Shown: positions 12,215-24,000 of the stretch, piece after piece
Layout: the number at the start of each line of letters is the position of its first letter
How positions within the stretch are numbered: the first letter of the stretch is position 1
NCBI GenBank assembly: GCA_050084515.1
Contig: CM114274.1
Span: 30,318,001 to 30,382,000, forward strand
DNA length: 64,000 nt
Reading direction: 5' to 3'
Source of the DNA: Blasia pusilla
Lineage: Eukaryota > Marchantiophyta > Marchantiopsida > Blasiales
Notes under the pieces: model-generated
The model's input: the letters and a program-made list of their open reading frames with translations, nothing else
Told to the model about the DNA's origin: nothing
Database searches by the model: none
Made by a program: the position numbers and the translations under genes

Positions 12215-15200
12215 TCAGGACTGATTGGTGTCGCGAACTTGACTTGCAAGGAAGCTCAGAATAAAACTGTCAAGATCCCCATCAAGTACAGATGATGGAT
12301 CCGAAACTTCATGACCTGTCCTTACATCCTTCACCATTTGATATGGCTAGGCACAACAAAACATAACTAATTAGTGACAGAGAACCATCCTTATCCCATT
12401 ATTCCTTGGCAATTGAGAACGTCCAGCTACAGCACTCATTAAAATAGACGAGGCTGTTCAACTCCCCGATTCTGATGTTGATTACTACTCAGCTTAAGAG
12501 CAGGTGGCTTACTTAAGAATGGAAAAAGTTTAGAGGATACCAACCTGTAAAACATAAGAACGAATTTGGTTCCCCCATGTAATATCTCCAAGGGTCTCTG
12601 TGTGCTGAGCTGTGGCCTGTGCTCTCCTTGCTGTTTCCATTTGGTACAGCCGTGATTGTAGCATCGTTAATGCTGTGGCTTTATTCCGATGCTGTGATCT
12701 GCAGAGAAGATACAACTTGTGAGATTCACAACAGTACACAAATAGTCCAGTCTTCTCTGAAAGATTTATCTTCCAAACTTCTTTACATATTGGCAGCATG
12801 TAGGTCTGACACTTTCTCAATTTTTACATACACTACTGCTTTGCCAAACCACAAAGAGATCAATCTGGGACAAAGAATGTCCCACCTATCAGCTTGGCAC
12901 TGAACCACAATGCCTGTTGGTACATGCACAATTCGTACAGCACTTTCAGTTTTGTTGACATGCTGACCCCCAGCACCCCCAGCTCGATACCTTTCTATCC
13001 GAAGGTCTTCTTCATCAATTTTGATCTCGATGGCTGATTCATCTAGAACTGGCATTACTGCTACAGCTGCAAAGGAGGTGTGTCTTCGCTTGCCTGCATC
13101 AAATGGAGAAATGCGCACCAATCTGTGCACACCAGCTTCACTCTTTGCAAATCCGTATGCAAATTGGCCATCAAGGCGAATTGTAGCTCTCTGAGTCCAA
13201 ATCATGTGCATGAGAGTGTGTACCGGCAAGTCTTTCACTTGGTTATGCTCCAAAGAACTAACAAAAAGAAAGTGGGACATACCTAACAAGCACTAGGTGG
13301 ATCCTGTCAGTGTCCATCATCACGGGATGAAAAGTCTTCTTGTATAGATGTATACTCAACTAGACAGCTATGGGCTAGCCGCCATCACGTATTTAGGGTA
13401 CGGATCTGTTCAAGAAGATCTAAGGGTTAGAAATGCTCACCCTCATGTATATATTGTCTCTACGTAGAGTCAGAAGATAATTCTACAGTATGCAAAGCTT
13501 TTGGTGAGGACTCCTAAGGCTCTTGGTGTGTCGTACGGCACTGGCCCTGCTGCAGAGTGATCCGTGAGAAGGAAGAGGAGAGTGAGACGAAGTTCTGTGC
13601 ATACTAGAACCTCACTGGAAGGCAGGTCGTTTTGTCTAGATAACTGATGGAGATTGTTTGTGCTCAGTGATGTTAGCCATGTGTGATCTTTGAGCTGGTG
13701 ACATACGAGGATCTGTGTTGTGAGTGCAAGGTGTGACTGTGTAGAATCCTCCTTAGTATCTGATGGATAACAAGGAGAGTCACATCATGGTAGGGCTCTG
13801 ATTTGACAAGTGAGTCAGAAACTGATTTGCTGATTGTATACAAGCTAAAATCATGGATGGTTTAGCTGATGCTAGTTTTGACTTTGTACAAGGAGATACT
13901 TCTGCTGGTAAATCTTTTTCTCAAGCTATATCTCTTGGGTGATAAGGAAAGAAACCACTGGAAGAGAATCTAGAGCTTCAACAGAAAGGCTGCTTGACTA
14001 GAAAGGGAGATTTCCCTTCTAAACAAGCAAGTGCCCTAACAATCTTAACTGGTGAAGCGATCCGACCTTCATAATACAAACTAGATGATACATAAATCAG
14101 CAGTTGGAATATGCATGCATTTGAGGCAAAAGGGAGTGCACTCGTGACAAATAATTTTCAGCTTGACAGTACCTTAATTCCAGCTTCCTCCCCCTCCATT
14201 TCTTCTACAGTTGAAACTTCAAATCCCTTATGGAGGGCCCACATTCTGTACATGCGCAGGAGCATGGAGGCCCAATCCATGCTCTCCACACCTCCTGCTC
14301 CTGCTTGAACCTGGTAGTGGATATCCTCGGATCAGAATGGCAAACAAGTGCTGCTGAAAATGTGATGATTTCCATAAAAACAAAAGATTTCAAGTCCTAC
14401 CACTACGTAATTCTTGTGCCTTAACAAGGAAACATTGGTGATGATTCTCAAAACAGGAAGATTTCAGTGTAGATAAATCAATTCAACGACTTCTTATAGA
14501 AGACACCGTTGTAGGACAGTAACTGCCGACTACTTGAGCACTTGTTCTTGGCATGGAAAGCCTAAAATTATTTACCCTATACTCAATAACTTAGTGAGCG
14601 TGGGTGACAAGCAAGACCTCTAAGTAGCAAGGGTTCTCATCATGTTCTCCAGAAAGTAATGCTGCAATCTCCTTTTCCTTTGACAGTTCCCGCAAAGCTG
14701 CTAGGCCTTCAGTTGCCTCCTTCAGAAACAACTCAGAAGTCAGGATGAGATATGTGAGAAATCACCCTAATTCGCACACAGGATCCCATGCATAAAGAAG
14801 TATGAAAATTGACACAAATTGGAGACTCTCATCCAACTCACAAACAGTGAGTTCTCAAATCCATGCCTCCCTGCAACTAGGAAGCTGTCTCACGTTAACC
14901 AACCACGTATCAAGCAAGAGACCTTAGAACTGCAAACTTCTACTTAAGGTGGCGAAAAATGCTACTTATCCTCCCTACAAAACTCGAGATCCAAGCTCAT
15001 GGCACACACGTAGGTACTACTACGCACTTCTGCGGGTATGGTTGCCAGGGGACGGATGCTACTCACTGCTTCTACTTGGGAGTCTCTCTCTTCTCGTGCC
15101 AGCTCGGCCAAACCAATTTGCTCCACAAGTTCTGATTCCATGTCGTTCACTGCTTTTATCCGCCCTGCTAGAGCACCTCTTTCACGGCTAATTTTTGAAG

Positions 15201-16119
15201 CCACGGCCGGATCGTTCCACAAGTCTGGCCTCTCGAGATCGGCATCAAGTTGTCTCAGCCTAGACAGCATTGTTGTCCACTGAGCATCTTAAGAGAACCA
15301 CCTGAGACAAATGAGTTTTCATCCAGAGCTACTAAAAATTTGGGCATTTTACGAAACCTACTGACAAAATCCACGTTTCCCCTTATGGTGCAAAACGCGT
15401 TTTAGAACAAACAATGTCGTTATCTTCTAGTAGAGAAAATTGCTCACTTTAAACTCACAGTGACACAGAGAGCATCAAACCGGACGATGCGGCTGTTCTA
15501 GAACGTCGCATACCTCCATCCTTGTCTTGATAAGCTGGATTGAGCGCGCAATTGCAGCAGCATGGCCTCGCCAGTCACTCTCACTCTCCTCTGTGATTTG
15601 CCATCCACGAGCTGCAACTTCCGTTGCGCCGAATCTATTCGATCTTTGGTCTCGATCAGAATCAGTAGAGTATCGCAAAGCACCGTTTGAACAAAGTGAG
15701 GAATGTAGTAGAGGTGAAGCTGCTGAGCCTGCTGCTTTCATGGGTGAACGGGGATGGCGCTTTCGAGGAGCGCAAAAAGATCCATATTCTGCTCGGGATA
15801 AAGTCTCCATTTCTTCATCAAACTTCCTACTAGCCTGAGGAGGCAACAAATAGACTGTATGAGAGGTGAAATCGCTAGCAGAACTGGAGTGGCTGGAGGA
15901 TGCAACGGCAGGACAGCCGATGACGCCCGGGAAGGGTTTAAGTTTTCTCACGCAAAGTGGAATCGTTTGAATATGTTTCCAAGTTAACTTCTCAGAGGTA
16001 GAAGTGTAGTCGGAACGAATGTGAGATAAGGAATGCAAAGTGCGATTACATTGAGCTAGATTACTATCCCGGTTACGCAGAAACTTCCCAACAGAGGATC
16101 CACCACGCCAGAACGCCAT
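12215..16119 (-). CDS. prfB: Organellar peptide chain release factor 2 (7 exons)
   Basis: Class I release factor that hydrolyses peptidyl-tRNA at UGA/UAA in organelle translation. Exons on the minus strand: 16119-15514, 15279-15067, 14731-14618, 14310-14173, 13190-12886, 12698-12545, 12346-12215. All junctions are GT-AG and the frame stays open for 554 codons, ending TGA. Visible landmarks are [40 protein letters not shown] with the RF2 recognition tripeptide SPF, the catalytic GGQ in [12 protein letters not shown], then NKATAL and the C-terminal [10 protein letters not shown]. The wording is close to alphaproteobacterial RF2, so mitochondrial import is likelier than plastid. The N-terminal 200 or so residues are rich in Ser/Arg and poorly conserved, fitting a transit peptide plus extension. 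The start is the first Met of exon 1. It looks intact and is the only host gene in the left half. Confidence 0.92.
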
Positions 16120-16799
16120 TGCAAGATCTTAGCATCACCGAGCCTCAGCAGCTCCCAAGTTCTCCGCTGTGGTAACTGCTCCGACGTGACGATATCAGCC
16201 GCCCTGATTCCGTGAGAGGTGCTTTCACCAATTCGAAAGTTCAACGTGTCAAAACTGTCACAAACAAATAACCTACAGTACAGGGCGTAAGCAGAGTCTG
16301 TGAGTATTGAGAGAATGAGAGAACGACGTTTAGCACCAGAGGCAATTCCCAGGAAACTCTGGCAGTGGAGGAAATTGCATCCCTGCTTCAGTAACCTGAG
16401 GGTTCTTTCTCTTCCGACACTATCCGATCAATTGGGTTTCTTTTTAATAGGAACTTAGTGCATCTAAATTAGGGAGTCTGGCGGTGGCAGGTAATGATGA
16501 CTTCCAATAATTGCAGTTTCCTGATAAAAGATTTGCATCTGTAGAGAGCCTCAACCTGCTCCATTCACGAGGAAAACTATTCCAGAAATTTGGAGAATAC
16601 TTGTGACGTCATTCCAATTACTTTTCTCGAGGGTACCTTAGACGTATGTCCAAAACAAATGGAAAATTGTTAGTGCATAAGTATAATTTGGATTTACACT
16701 TCTTAAATGTAAGATTAAATTTGAGCAAATCTATTGGTTTAGACAATGAGGGATTCTATTGGTCTAGGGGCACTTTCTAATAATAGAATAGTAATATAA
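16120..16799. promoter_or_regulatory. Upstream region of the release factor gene
   Basis: Non-coding sequence 5' of the release factor start. It should contain the promoter and 5' UTR, but I see no decisive TATA box or conserved motif close to the start. Confidence 0.35.
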
Positions 16800-17030
16800 T
16801 CTATATTATGACGGGAGAGTGCCTCTTAAAATTGAAACCTCCTCTTCTTTTGACACATGGCATTTCAGGCCAATGGGATCGCTCTCATTTTGAGCCGATA
16901 AGATTAAGACTTTCTAGATCAGTAGGATCACTCAAAATTAGTTTAAAATAAGAATTAATAAATACTTTTGATAGCTAATTTTCATTTTAGGAGTTGATTA
17001 AAACCCGTGCATGGTACGGGACTATACTAT
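16800..17030 (+). mobile_element. Helitron-like non-autonomous fragment
   Basis: It begins TCTATATTATGACGGGAG and ends with the hairpin CCCGTGCATGGTACGGG (17004-17020) followed by ACTATACTAT. A 5' TC, a short terminal hairpin and a nearby CT-rich end resemble plant Helitrons. The canonical CTRR end is not exact (CTAT). It is 231 bp, with no coding content. Confidence 0.4.
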
Positions 17031-17157
17031 CTTGACAATATGTCCTTTTAAACCAATAAGATCGTACGTTGTCTAAGCAAGGATCTTTCGAATTCAATTG
17101 TACATTATGGATGGGTAATTCAAAATTATACATTATTTTTAATTTGTGCATCGTAAG

Positions 17158-18186
17158 TGTCGTGTGCCTACTCTCCTTGAACGTTAATCTTTGTTGTTGC
17201 GGAAGCGTTGCGTTCAGTAGGTCACGCTCTCAACGTTGATCTGCATCCAAACACGCACTCTGGTTAGTCGAGTCTTGGATCAATCAGCGGGGTAACTTTC
17301 CGAGTCCTCGTCTTGGTCTCTCATCAAGCTCAACCTTCCTAGTTTCGCGGTTTACAACACAGGCAAATCTTGAAAGACTTGGGACAAACTTTCTGGTTGG
17401 TTCAAGAACCTCAAACGGCGTTACGCGCCTTGCGGTTCCAACTGTCCGATGGACATCCAATGAGTCCCTAACCGAGACTTGCACAAAGTGAATCTCGAGT
17501 CGGAATCAAAGTGTGGCGTACAAAGTCCACTCCCTTGGATGAGGTTTGGGTTTCGAGTTCCAATGCCAAATTCCCGTTCCATCCCGTGCCTTTGAGACGC
17601 AGTTTGGTGCTCAAAGTGGGGATTCGTGTTCCAAGACATCTTGGGGAGACTCCTCCCTTACTAGTACTTCTGGGGATCTTCAAGGTTCCCAACATTTAGG
17701 GAAAGACACCCGAGCCTCTCCAATTGGCCCTCAACTCGATTGCTCTCACAATTTTTTTGCCGATATCTCAGTCTGTACTCATGCGTTTGCTAAGATCTTT
17801 GGTGCGTTGGAAATCTTCTCTTAAGACGCTTCCAACGCGCTCTTATTTGTCCCAAACTCATTTTGGAACTAAAAGTTATGGTCCAAAATATAGTAAAATT
17901 CCCCAAACGCTAGTCGTGTTCCAAAACTGGTTCTCACCTCTTTGGCAACCAACGTTCCAAGACTCAACTCATCTCAAGTCTTGGCTCGCATTTGGTCTAG
18001 GTTTCTTGGTCGCAACCACTAACACATAAAATGCACAACTCTGTTCTGCGTTTCTTCTCTTGGACTTTTCCAACAGACCTTTCCAAAAGCCTCTCCAAAG
18101 CGCGATCATCGCAGCGTGAGTCCACTTGAGTTCTAATGTTCCGCATGGCACCTATTTGGTGTTGTTTGGTTACAAGGGTCACAACA
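17158..18186 (-). repeat. 3' LTR of the chromodomain gypsy element
   Basis: On the minus strand it begins TGTTGTGACCCTTG directly after the PPT and ends ...GGCACACGACA. It is 1029 bp with TG...CA ends. A relic relative is at 6770. Open frames inside are incidental. Confidence 0.75.
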
Positions 18187-18199
18187 ATAACCCCTCCTT
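18187..18199 (-). other. Polypurine tract
   Basis: Minus strand AAGGAGGGGTTAT abuts the LTR start TGTTGTG, as expected for the primer of plus-strand synthesis. Confidence 0.7.
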
Positions 18200-18910
18200 A
18201 GAAAGTTGATGTCCTCATCAACGCAAACCTTCTTAATGTTAAGTTCTGGGAAGCCGACCCCTTAACACTAAATCACGTTCTCGTAGCTGACCCGTAATTT
18301 CTCTTTTGGCTTAAATGTTAGGTTGTTGCTTTCAGCACTTAGAATTATTAGCTCCTTCACTTCAATTAGCCTAGACTACTTCTGTAGAACTAATCTAAAC
18401 TATCAAAATAAGCTGACTAAGTCTGCAACCTAACACTTCACTCACTATTTGTAAACAACTATCTGTTTACCTAACCAACTCTTACTACTTTTGGGTCACC
18501 CATATTCTACTTTGGCGCATCACTAAGTTCACTCATGCAACATGAATGAGATCACCAAAAATCCCAAGATAGACTAATCTGCCCCGCCGACGTTAGGGCG
18601 AGTCCAAATGCTAGTACTTCAACATTTGGTCCTGATCTAGATGCCTTATCCGAATACAAGCTCTCACCTCAAAAACTCATTATTTGGCCTCCTTGACTTA
18701 CATCCTAAGCATATGAAGAACTACTTAATCGCTATGCACTACCAAACTCAAAATCACAATCACAAGCATTGAATCTCCAAATCCATGCATTCTTTATTGC
18801 AACTAAACATTTCTAGTTACAACGGGTTATCGGCCCAAGCTTCCCGATCACAAGTTATGCCCTTTGCTTCACCATGTACTAACATATGTGCCTATCTTGC
18901 ATCCATTTGA
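18200..18910. other. Non-coding 3' region of the gypsy element
   Basis: It lies between the PPT and the chromodomain. No open frame with a recognisable domain; probably the 3' untranslated part of the element. Confidence 0.5.
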
Positions 18911-18914
18911 AGTC

Positions 18915-19328
18915 TCACAATGCTTCTTGCGCGTGATCAAGATCCGCCTCCGCAATCCAAGTCGCCTCTTTCACATGGTAGCCTTTCCACTTGACCAAGT
19001 ACTCGTACTTGGCGGCTCTATGTCTAGAACGCAAAATGGTCTCCACCTTGAACTCTGGTTCCTCATTTCGGATGACCGGTTGTGGTCTCAACATCATCCT
19101 TCATTCCCGACGCACATAGTCTTGAAGACACTTCTTCAATAATGACACATGGACAGTCGGGTGAATCTTGAACTCTTTCGGCAACTCCAATGTACACACA
19201 TCCTCAAACGGCTTTGCCTTGATCACATACGGTCCAACATACTTGGCTGAAAATTTCACGGAAAATTCCTTTGGAAGAGTGAGATTCCTTACACTCAACC
19301 ACACTTGTTCCCCAACTTGGAAACTCAC
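18915..19328 (-). pseudogene. Integrase C-terminus and chromodomain
   Basis: The upstream piece (19328-19101) reads VGEQVWLSVRNLTLP ... KYVGPY and LPKEFKIHPTVHVSLL, the typical GPY/F tail of gypsy integrases. The next frame (19097-18915) reads YEYLVKWKGYHVKEATWIAE, a chromodomain with the aromatic cage pattern (Y, W, W). Chromodomains of this kind direct integration to marked chromatin. A frameshift near 19100 separates the two. Confidence 0.88.
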
Positions 19329-19409
19329 TTGGCGCCAACTTTTGTTAGCATGCTTAATTTACCTTAGTTGAGCCTTAGTAAGACTTTTCCTCGCTTGCTG
19401 TTGTCGTTC

Positions 19410-20332
19410 CTACATTTCCGCCGTTGCTTGACGAGTGTGTGCCAATGTAGCGCCCCTCGAAAGAGCCAAGTCAAGAGGCCCTTCTGATTCTCTTTGATAC
19501 GCCAGAAGAAAGAGAGATTCTTCGGTTGCAGAATACTCAGCCATACTTAGCCACTTTGCCCAATCTTTTTGGTCCACACTCAAGTATTGGTTCAAGTTTA
19601 CTTTTTCCGTTTGCCCATCCGTTTGAGGATGGAAGGCCGTACTAAAGCTGAGTTTGGTCTTGAACCTCCTGAATAGATGTTTCCAAAAGGCACTGGTAAA
19701 TTTCGGATCCCAATCGGACACAATGCTCCTAGGCAATCCGTGAACTCGCCACCAACTATCTAGGAACAGTCGGGAAGTTGTGTAGGCCGTCGTAGAATCT
19801 CCCATCAGCACAAACCTCCCCAACTTGCTAAACCAATCAACTATCACAAGTATAGCGTTGTATCCCTCAGATTCCGGAAGACTCGTAATGAAATCCATGC
19901 CAATGCTTTGCAAGGGTACCTCCAGGATTGGCAAAGGACGAAGTAAGCCTTGCTTCTTCGCATAAGAAACTCTGTTTGCTTGACATGTCACGCAGGTCTT
20001 CACATATTGAGCAACATCTTCCTTCATGTTGGGCCAGAAGAACCTCTTGGCCAAAACAACAAGAGTGGATTTCTCCCCTTTGTGTCCTGCCAAAGGTCCA
20101 TCGTGTCCACAAACACTTTGGTCCGTAGCTTGCCTTGGCCTACATAGATCCTGCTTTGCTTAAACCTTAGCAAGTCGTGCCTCAAACTTAGATTGGCCAC
20201 CTTCTTGCCCCGCTTCAACTTCCTAAGGTTCTCACTCCCTTGCGCATCCTTCATGCATCTTTCACGAATCCTTCTTTCCAGATCTGTTTCATTAGGGAAC
20301 ATTGCTTTCAAGACTTGTGTTGTCGATGGCAT
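19410..20332 (-). pseudogene. Integrase core, chromodomain gypsy
   Basis: The N-terminal zinc module is seen as AGHKGEKST ... CVTCQANR. The core has GMDFITSLP (first D), VSDWDPKFTS (second D; usual reading SDRDPKF, so R is W here) and HPQTDGQTEKVN (E). Another frame upstream (20332-20024) carries the preceding linker. Frameshifts separate the pieces. Confidence 0.85.
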
Positions 20333-20428
20333 ATGCTCATCCCTGCGACTTAACGCATCTGGAATGATATTTTATTTCCCCGGCTTGTGGATTAGCTCCA
20401 CATTTGTCAAAGCCAAGGTATCATGCCA

Positions 20429-20690
20429 TCAAAGTTGCTTCGGTGTTACGCGATCTTGGGTCTCAAAATACTTGAGTGATATGTTATCAGTGAATACTCG
20501 AGTCTTATGAAGTCCCAGATAGTGATGCCACTTCCTCAAGCAATGAACCATTGTGAACAACTCTTTCTCATGAGTGGGCCATCTCCTTTTGGTGTCACTA
20601 AGCTTCTTGCTCTCGTATGCTACAGGTCTCCCTTTTTGCACCAATATTCTTGCAATTGCAAAATCACTAGCATCAGTGTGCACCTCGAAC
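20429..20690 (-). pseudogene. RNase H, chromodomain gypsy
   Basis: The frame reads HTDASDFAI, YESKKLSD, HEKELFTMVHCLRKWHHYL and TDNISLKYF, the standard gypsy RNase H with D, E and D residues present. It sits between the RT and the integrase linker, in a separate frame from both. Confidence 0.85.
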
Positions 20691-20759
20691 GGTTGGTCAA
20701 ACTCCAGCAGCTTCAGAACTGGTTCTTGCGAGAGGATCTTCTTGACTCAATTGAACATT

Positions 20760-21767
20760 TTATCCACTTCCTTGGTCCATGTTGTGTTGGAAAACTTCAC
20801 GGTCCAATTTGTGAGAGGTTTCACAAATTCCCAAAAAGTTCTTCACGTATGTGCGGTAAAACTCGACCGCTTCGATGAACCTCCTCATCCCCTTCACAAT
20901 GGAAGGCGGTTCCCATTCGGTAATCGCGCTTATCTTCTCTATGTCTGGACTCACTCCATATGCACTAACCACATGCCCCAAGAACTTGATCTTCGTAAAA
21001 CCAAACTCACTCTTATCCGCATTCGCATACAGCTTGTTCTCCCTGAGTTTCTCAAACACCGTCTTCAAATGTCGAGCGTGCTCCTCTAGTGTTTTTGAAT
21101 AGATGAGTATGTCATCTATGTAGATGATCATGAACTCATCCGTCTCCTTATGAAAAATGGAGTTCATCAAAGTGGTGAAGGTCGGAGGTGCATTACAAAG
21201 ACCGAAAGGCATTACCACAAACTCGAACAAACCGTATCTTGTCCCACACGCAATCTTCTCTACATCCGCTTCGGCAATCCAAATATGATAATATCCTAAT
21301 TTCATGTCAATCCGGCTGAAATACTTGGCACCTGAAAATCGATCAAAGAGGTCATCCATCCTCGGAAGAGGATAGTTGTTCCTTACCGTCACTTTATTCA
21401 GCGCCCGGTAATCAACACAAAGTCTCAACTTTCCATCCTTCTTCTTCACAAAGAGGACGGACGCTCCATAAGGTGACTTGCTACTGTGGATGTAACCCCT
21501 CTCTAGGAGTTCACCCAAATATTTCTTCAACTCAACAAGTTCTTCTTGATTCAACCTATATGGCGCCTTTGAAGGTGGTTGAGATCCGTGTATCACCTCT
21601 ATCTTATGATCAACCGCCCTATGTGGTGGTAACTCAGTCAGAAGCTCCTTAGTCAACACATCTCCAAATTCTTTCACAACTCTCTTGAGTGTTTCAAGGA
21701 TTCCCCTTGAAGCTGAGTTTTGATCTCTGCATCTCGCACTTGCATTATCCTCTACTTGTCTCATCAA
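20760..21767 (-). pseudogene. Reverse transcriptase, chromodomain gypsy (335 aa)
   Basis: This is a long uninterrupted RT. Motifs in order: SPYGASVLFVKKKDG, LRLCVDYRALNKVT, YPLPRMDDLFDRF, FSRIDMKLGYYHI, LFEFVVMPFGLCNAPPTF, MIIYIDDILIYS (catalytic YIDD intact) and FLGHVVS. The frame then runs into the connection region and ends at a stop before RNase H. It is the least damaged part of the element. Confidence 0.9.
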
Positions 21768-22036
21768 AGGAATCCTTCCTCTAACTCGGTCAAACTCATC
21801 CTCGTGATGGCGTTCACCAACTCTGTCTTTCTAGGACCCTCACGATCCAATCTGACGTCCGTCCATTTGACGTTAACCAAGACGCTCAACCTCAAAGGTC
21901 TTCGCCTCAGTTCCACTTAATACACATCCAAGAACGTGTTCCTCAAGACTCCATTGATTCCCTCCATGTCACAAACTGTGAAATTCTCCTTCAACTCAAA
22001 TACTTTGCATCCCACAACTAGCCCTACAACCAGCTC

Positions 22037-22549
22037 TCAGGTCTGGTGGGACTTGCCTCCCGTGAATCCTACCCTAATGGGTTCATCCGCCTTAGTGGTT
22101 GGCAATCCCAACATCTTCACGATTCTTGGGCTCAAGAATGAGTGCGAAGCACGTGTATCAACGAGCAACATCACATTGCGATTAGCGATCTTGGATCCTA
22201 GGTAAACCAAATTGGGCGTTCTCTTGGTGACTTGGAGAGATGTATCTAGATCTCCCACCGATAAGTGCTTAGTAGCAAATGCAATCATACTTGATTTACT
22301 AACCTTAGGCTTCACACATTCCTTAGCCATATTTCCGGGTTCGCCACAATTGTAGCAAATCACTTTAGCGTTTGCTGACTTTGGGAACGGCGGCCCTCTT
22401 GGCTTCGCGTTGAGCTTGTTTTGCTGCTGGGGCAAGAGACCCTCTGTGGTCATGCTCACCCCTATTCCAAACCCTCTTGGATGTCCCTTTGTTTTTCGGT
22501 TACTTAGAAAAAAATTTCGGCTCAAAGGGTTTTTGGTTTTGGACTTCAT
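22037..22549 (-). pseudogene. Gag zinc knuckle and aspartic protease, chromodomain gypsy
   Basis: The frame contains CYNCGEPGNMAKEC, a CX2CX4HX4C-type knuckle in which the His position reads M, so it is damaged. Further on is LLVDTRASHSFLS, where the protease active site DTGAS is DTRAS. The Gly-to-Arg change at the catalytic loop should abolish cleavage. It overlaps the end of gag in another frame. Confidence 0.75.
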
Positions 22550-23259
22550 TGTCCCCTATCCGCTCCGCTAGCCTCATAAGCTCCACGCACGTCTCTGGAA
22601 TGTGAAGCATACGAAAGAGGGCCTTTTTGACGCTCAGTTTAAGTCCACTTAAGAATTTCACCTTCTTTGTAAACTCATTTGTGGAAAGTGAGCTCATGTG
22701 TACACTGAACTCTCGCACATAAGCGCTAAGGGATCCGCTTTGGCGCAACCTCATAAACTCCATGCCGTCGTGATACTCCTGGTATTCCAGAGTGATTCGG
22801 TTACCAATCAAACCCTTGAAATCTTCCCAACTCAAAGTTCCTCCTTGGCCTAGATGTTCTTTACGGTTAGCTGTCCACCAGTGGAGAGCGTGATCCTTCA
22901 GAAACGTGACCGTGCTCATTTGCCTTTTGCGCTTCAAAATAAAGTTTGAGTTCCGTTAGAAACTCGCTCACTTTCTGAGAACGCCCCATTCCTATGAGTG
23001 GCATTGGAAAATTTGTCTTACAAAGCTTCTTGCCGGAACTAGAGGCTCCATTCGACTTGAGTTCTATGATTACCTTCCTTTGTTCGGCCATCTGGTCCGC
23101 CATCACCTTCATCAAATCCATCATTTGGATATAAAAGGCCGGGTTGTTTGAGTTTGGAGCCAAAGGCCCCGCGGAAAGATTTGCGTTTGGAACATCCTCA
23201 TATCTGGGACTCGGCACTTCAGGAGTCGCTATCTCCTCCTCTGGCTCATAGTCTGTCAT
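22500..23259 (-). pseudogene. Gag capsid, chromodomain gypsy (two frames)
   Basis: The upstream frame (23259-22867) has a Glu/Pro-rich start and FPMPLIGMGRSQKVSEFL. The downstream frame (22937-22500) has HALHWWTANRKE, LSWEDFKGLI, GSLSAYVREF and KVKFLSGLK, the retrotransposon gag pattern. They overlap at 22867-22937 through a frameshift. Together they form the RNA-packaging protein. Confidence 0.8.
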
Positions 23260-23462
23260 TGAGTGGTCTCTCAGCTTTTTTGCTTTGATTCGTGGCTTCC
23301 TTGGTTCTTCGCCCTTGGTCGCTATTTGCGAGTCCTCGCTTTCTCAGATCTCCTCCTCGTCTCTTGCGTTCCTCCTCAAGCATCGCGGTCTTCCAACTAC
23401 CTTGAGTTCTTCTCAAACGTCTTGATCTTCTATGACCCCAAGTTCACGCTCACCAAGGATTT

Positions 23463-23474
23463 GCTCTGATACCA
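23463..23474 (-). other. Primer binding site (initiator Met tRNA)
   Basis: Minus strand TGGTATCAGAGC is the standard plant retroelement primer site, lying 2 bp from the LTR boundary at 23477. Confidence 0.85.
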
Positions 23475-23476
23475 CG

Positions 23477-24000
23477 TGTCGTGCGCCTACTCTCCTTGAA
23501 CATAACTATGTATCATTACTTGGTCATCCTTCGATTCCTTCCAAGAGGGGTAATCCACTTCATTACTTGGTCATCCTTCCGAGAGGGATAATCCATTCTC
23601 GTTGGAAGAGCAATCTTGCTCTAATATCATTGTAACTCTCCAGCTCACGGAACCACTCTAGAGTTCCTCAAAGGGAGAATGCCTCTCGAGGCCTCTCCTC
23701 TTCCTTTATATACTTAGAGATAGGTACAATGAAGATAAATTAGTTGTACCTATCCTTATGCCACGTGTCTTATTCTCATAGCATGAGAGGATCTTCTTTG
23801 CACTCTAATATCCTTACCTCATCCTTATCTTACGTTTCACCAACCTATGGCTCCACTTTCATCTTTATCTCATGTTTTTTATCTTCTATTTTTGGTTTCT
23901 TTTTTCCCACTTTATGCGCGATATGTCATAGGCTCTAACTTAATTATGACTAACCAAGGATGGTTACACTAGTGGGCTCTGTCAAATTTGCTTAGAGAGT
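23477..24000 (-). repeat. Mismatched 5' LTR region of the gypsy element
   Basis: The first 27 bp or so (TGTCGTGCGCCTACTCTCC) match the 3' LTR end. From about 23503 the sequence instead resembles the minus strand of the 4084-type LTR: a quasi-palindrome with AGAGGGGTAATCCACT, TTGGAAGAGCAA, and TTTATATACT near 23705 corresponding to its TATA box. The far end was not located. Confidence 0.5.

Larger units (their letters stand above)
17158..23503 (-). mobile_element. Chromodomain Ty3/gypsy retrotransposon (decayed)
   Basis: On the minus strand the order is PBS, gag, CCHC knuckle, protease, RT, RNase H, integrase, chromodomain, PPT and 3' LTR, the chromovirus arrangement. Terminal signals are an initiator-Met tRNA primer site at 23463-23474 and a PPT at 18187-18199. 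The left LTR is complete (17158-18186), but the right one matches it only over its first 27 bp or so before unrelated LTR-like DNA. Multiple frameshifts and a substituted protease residue make it inactive. Confidence 0.88.
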
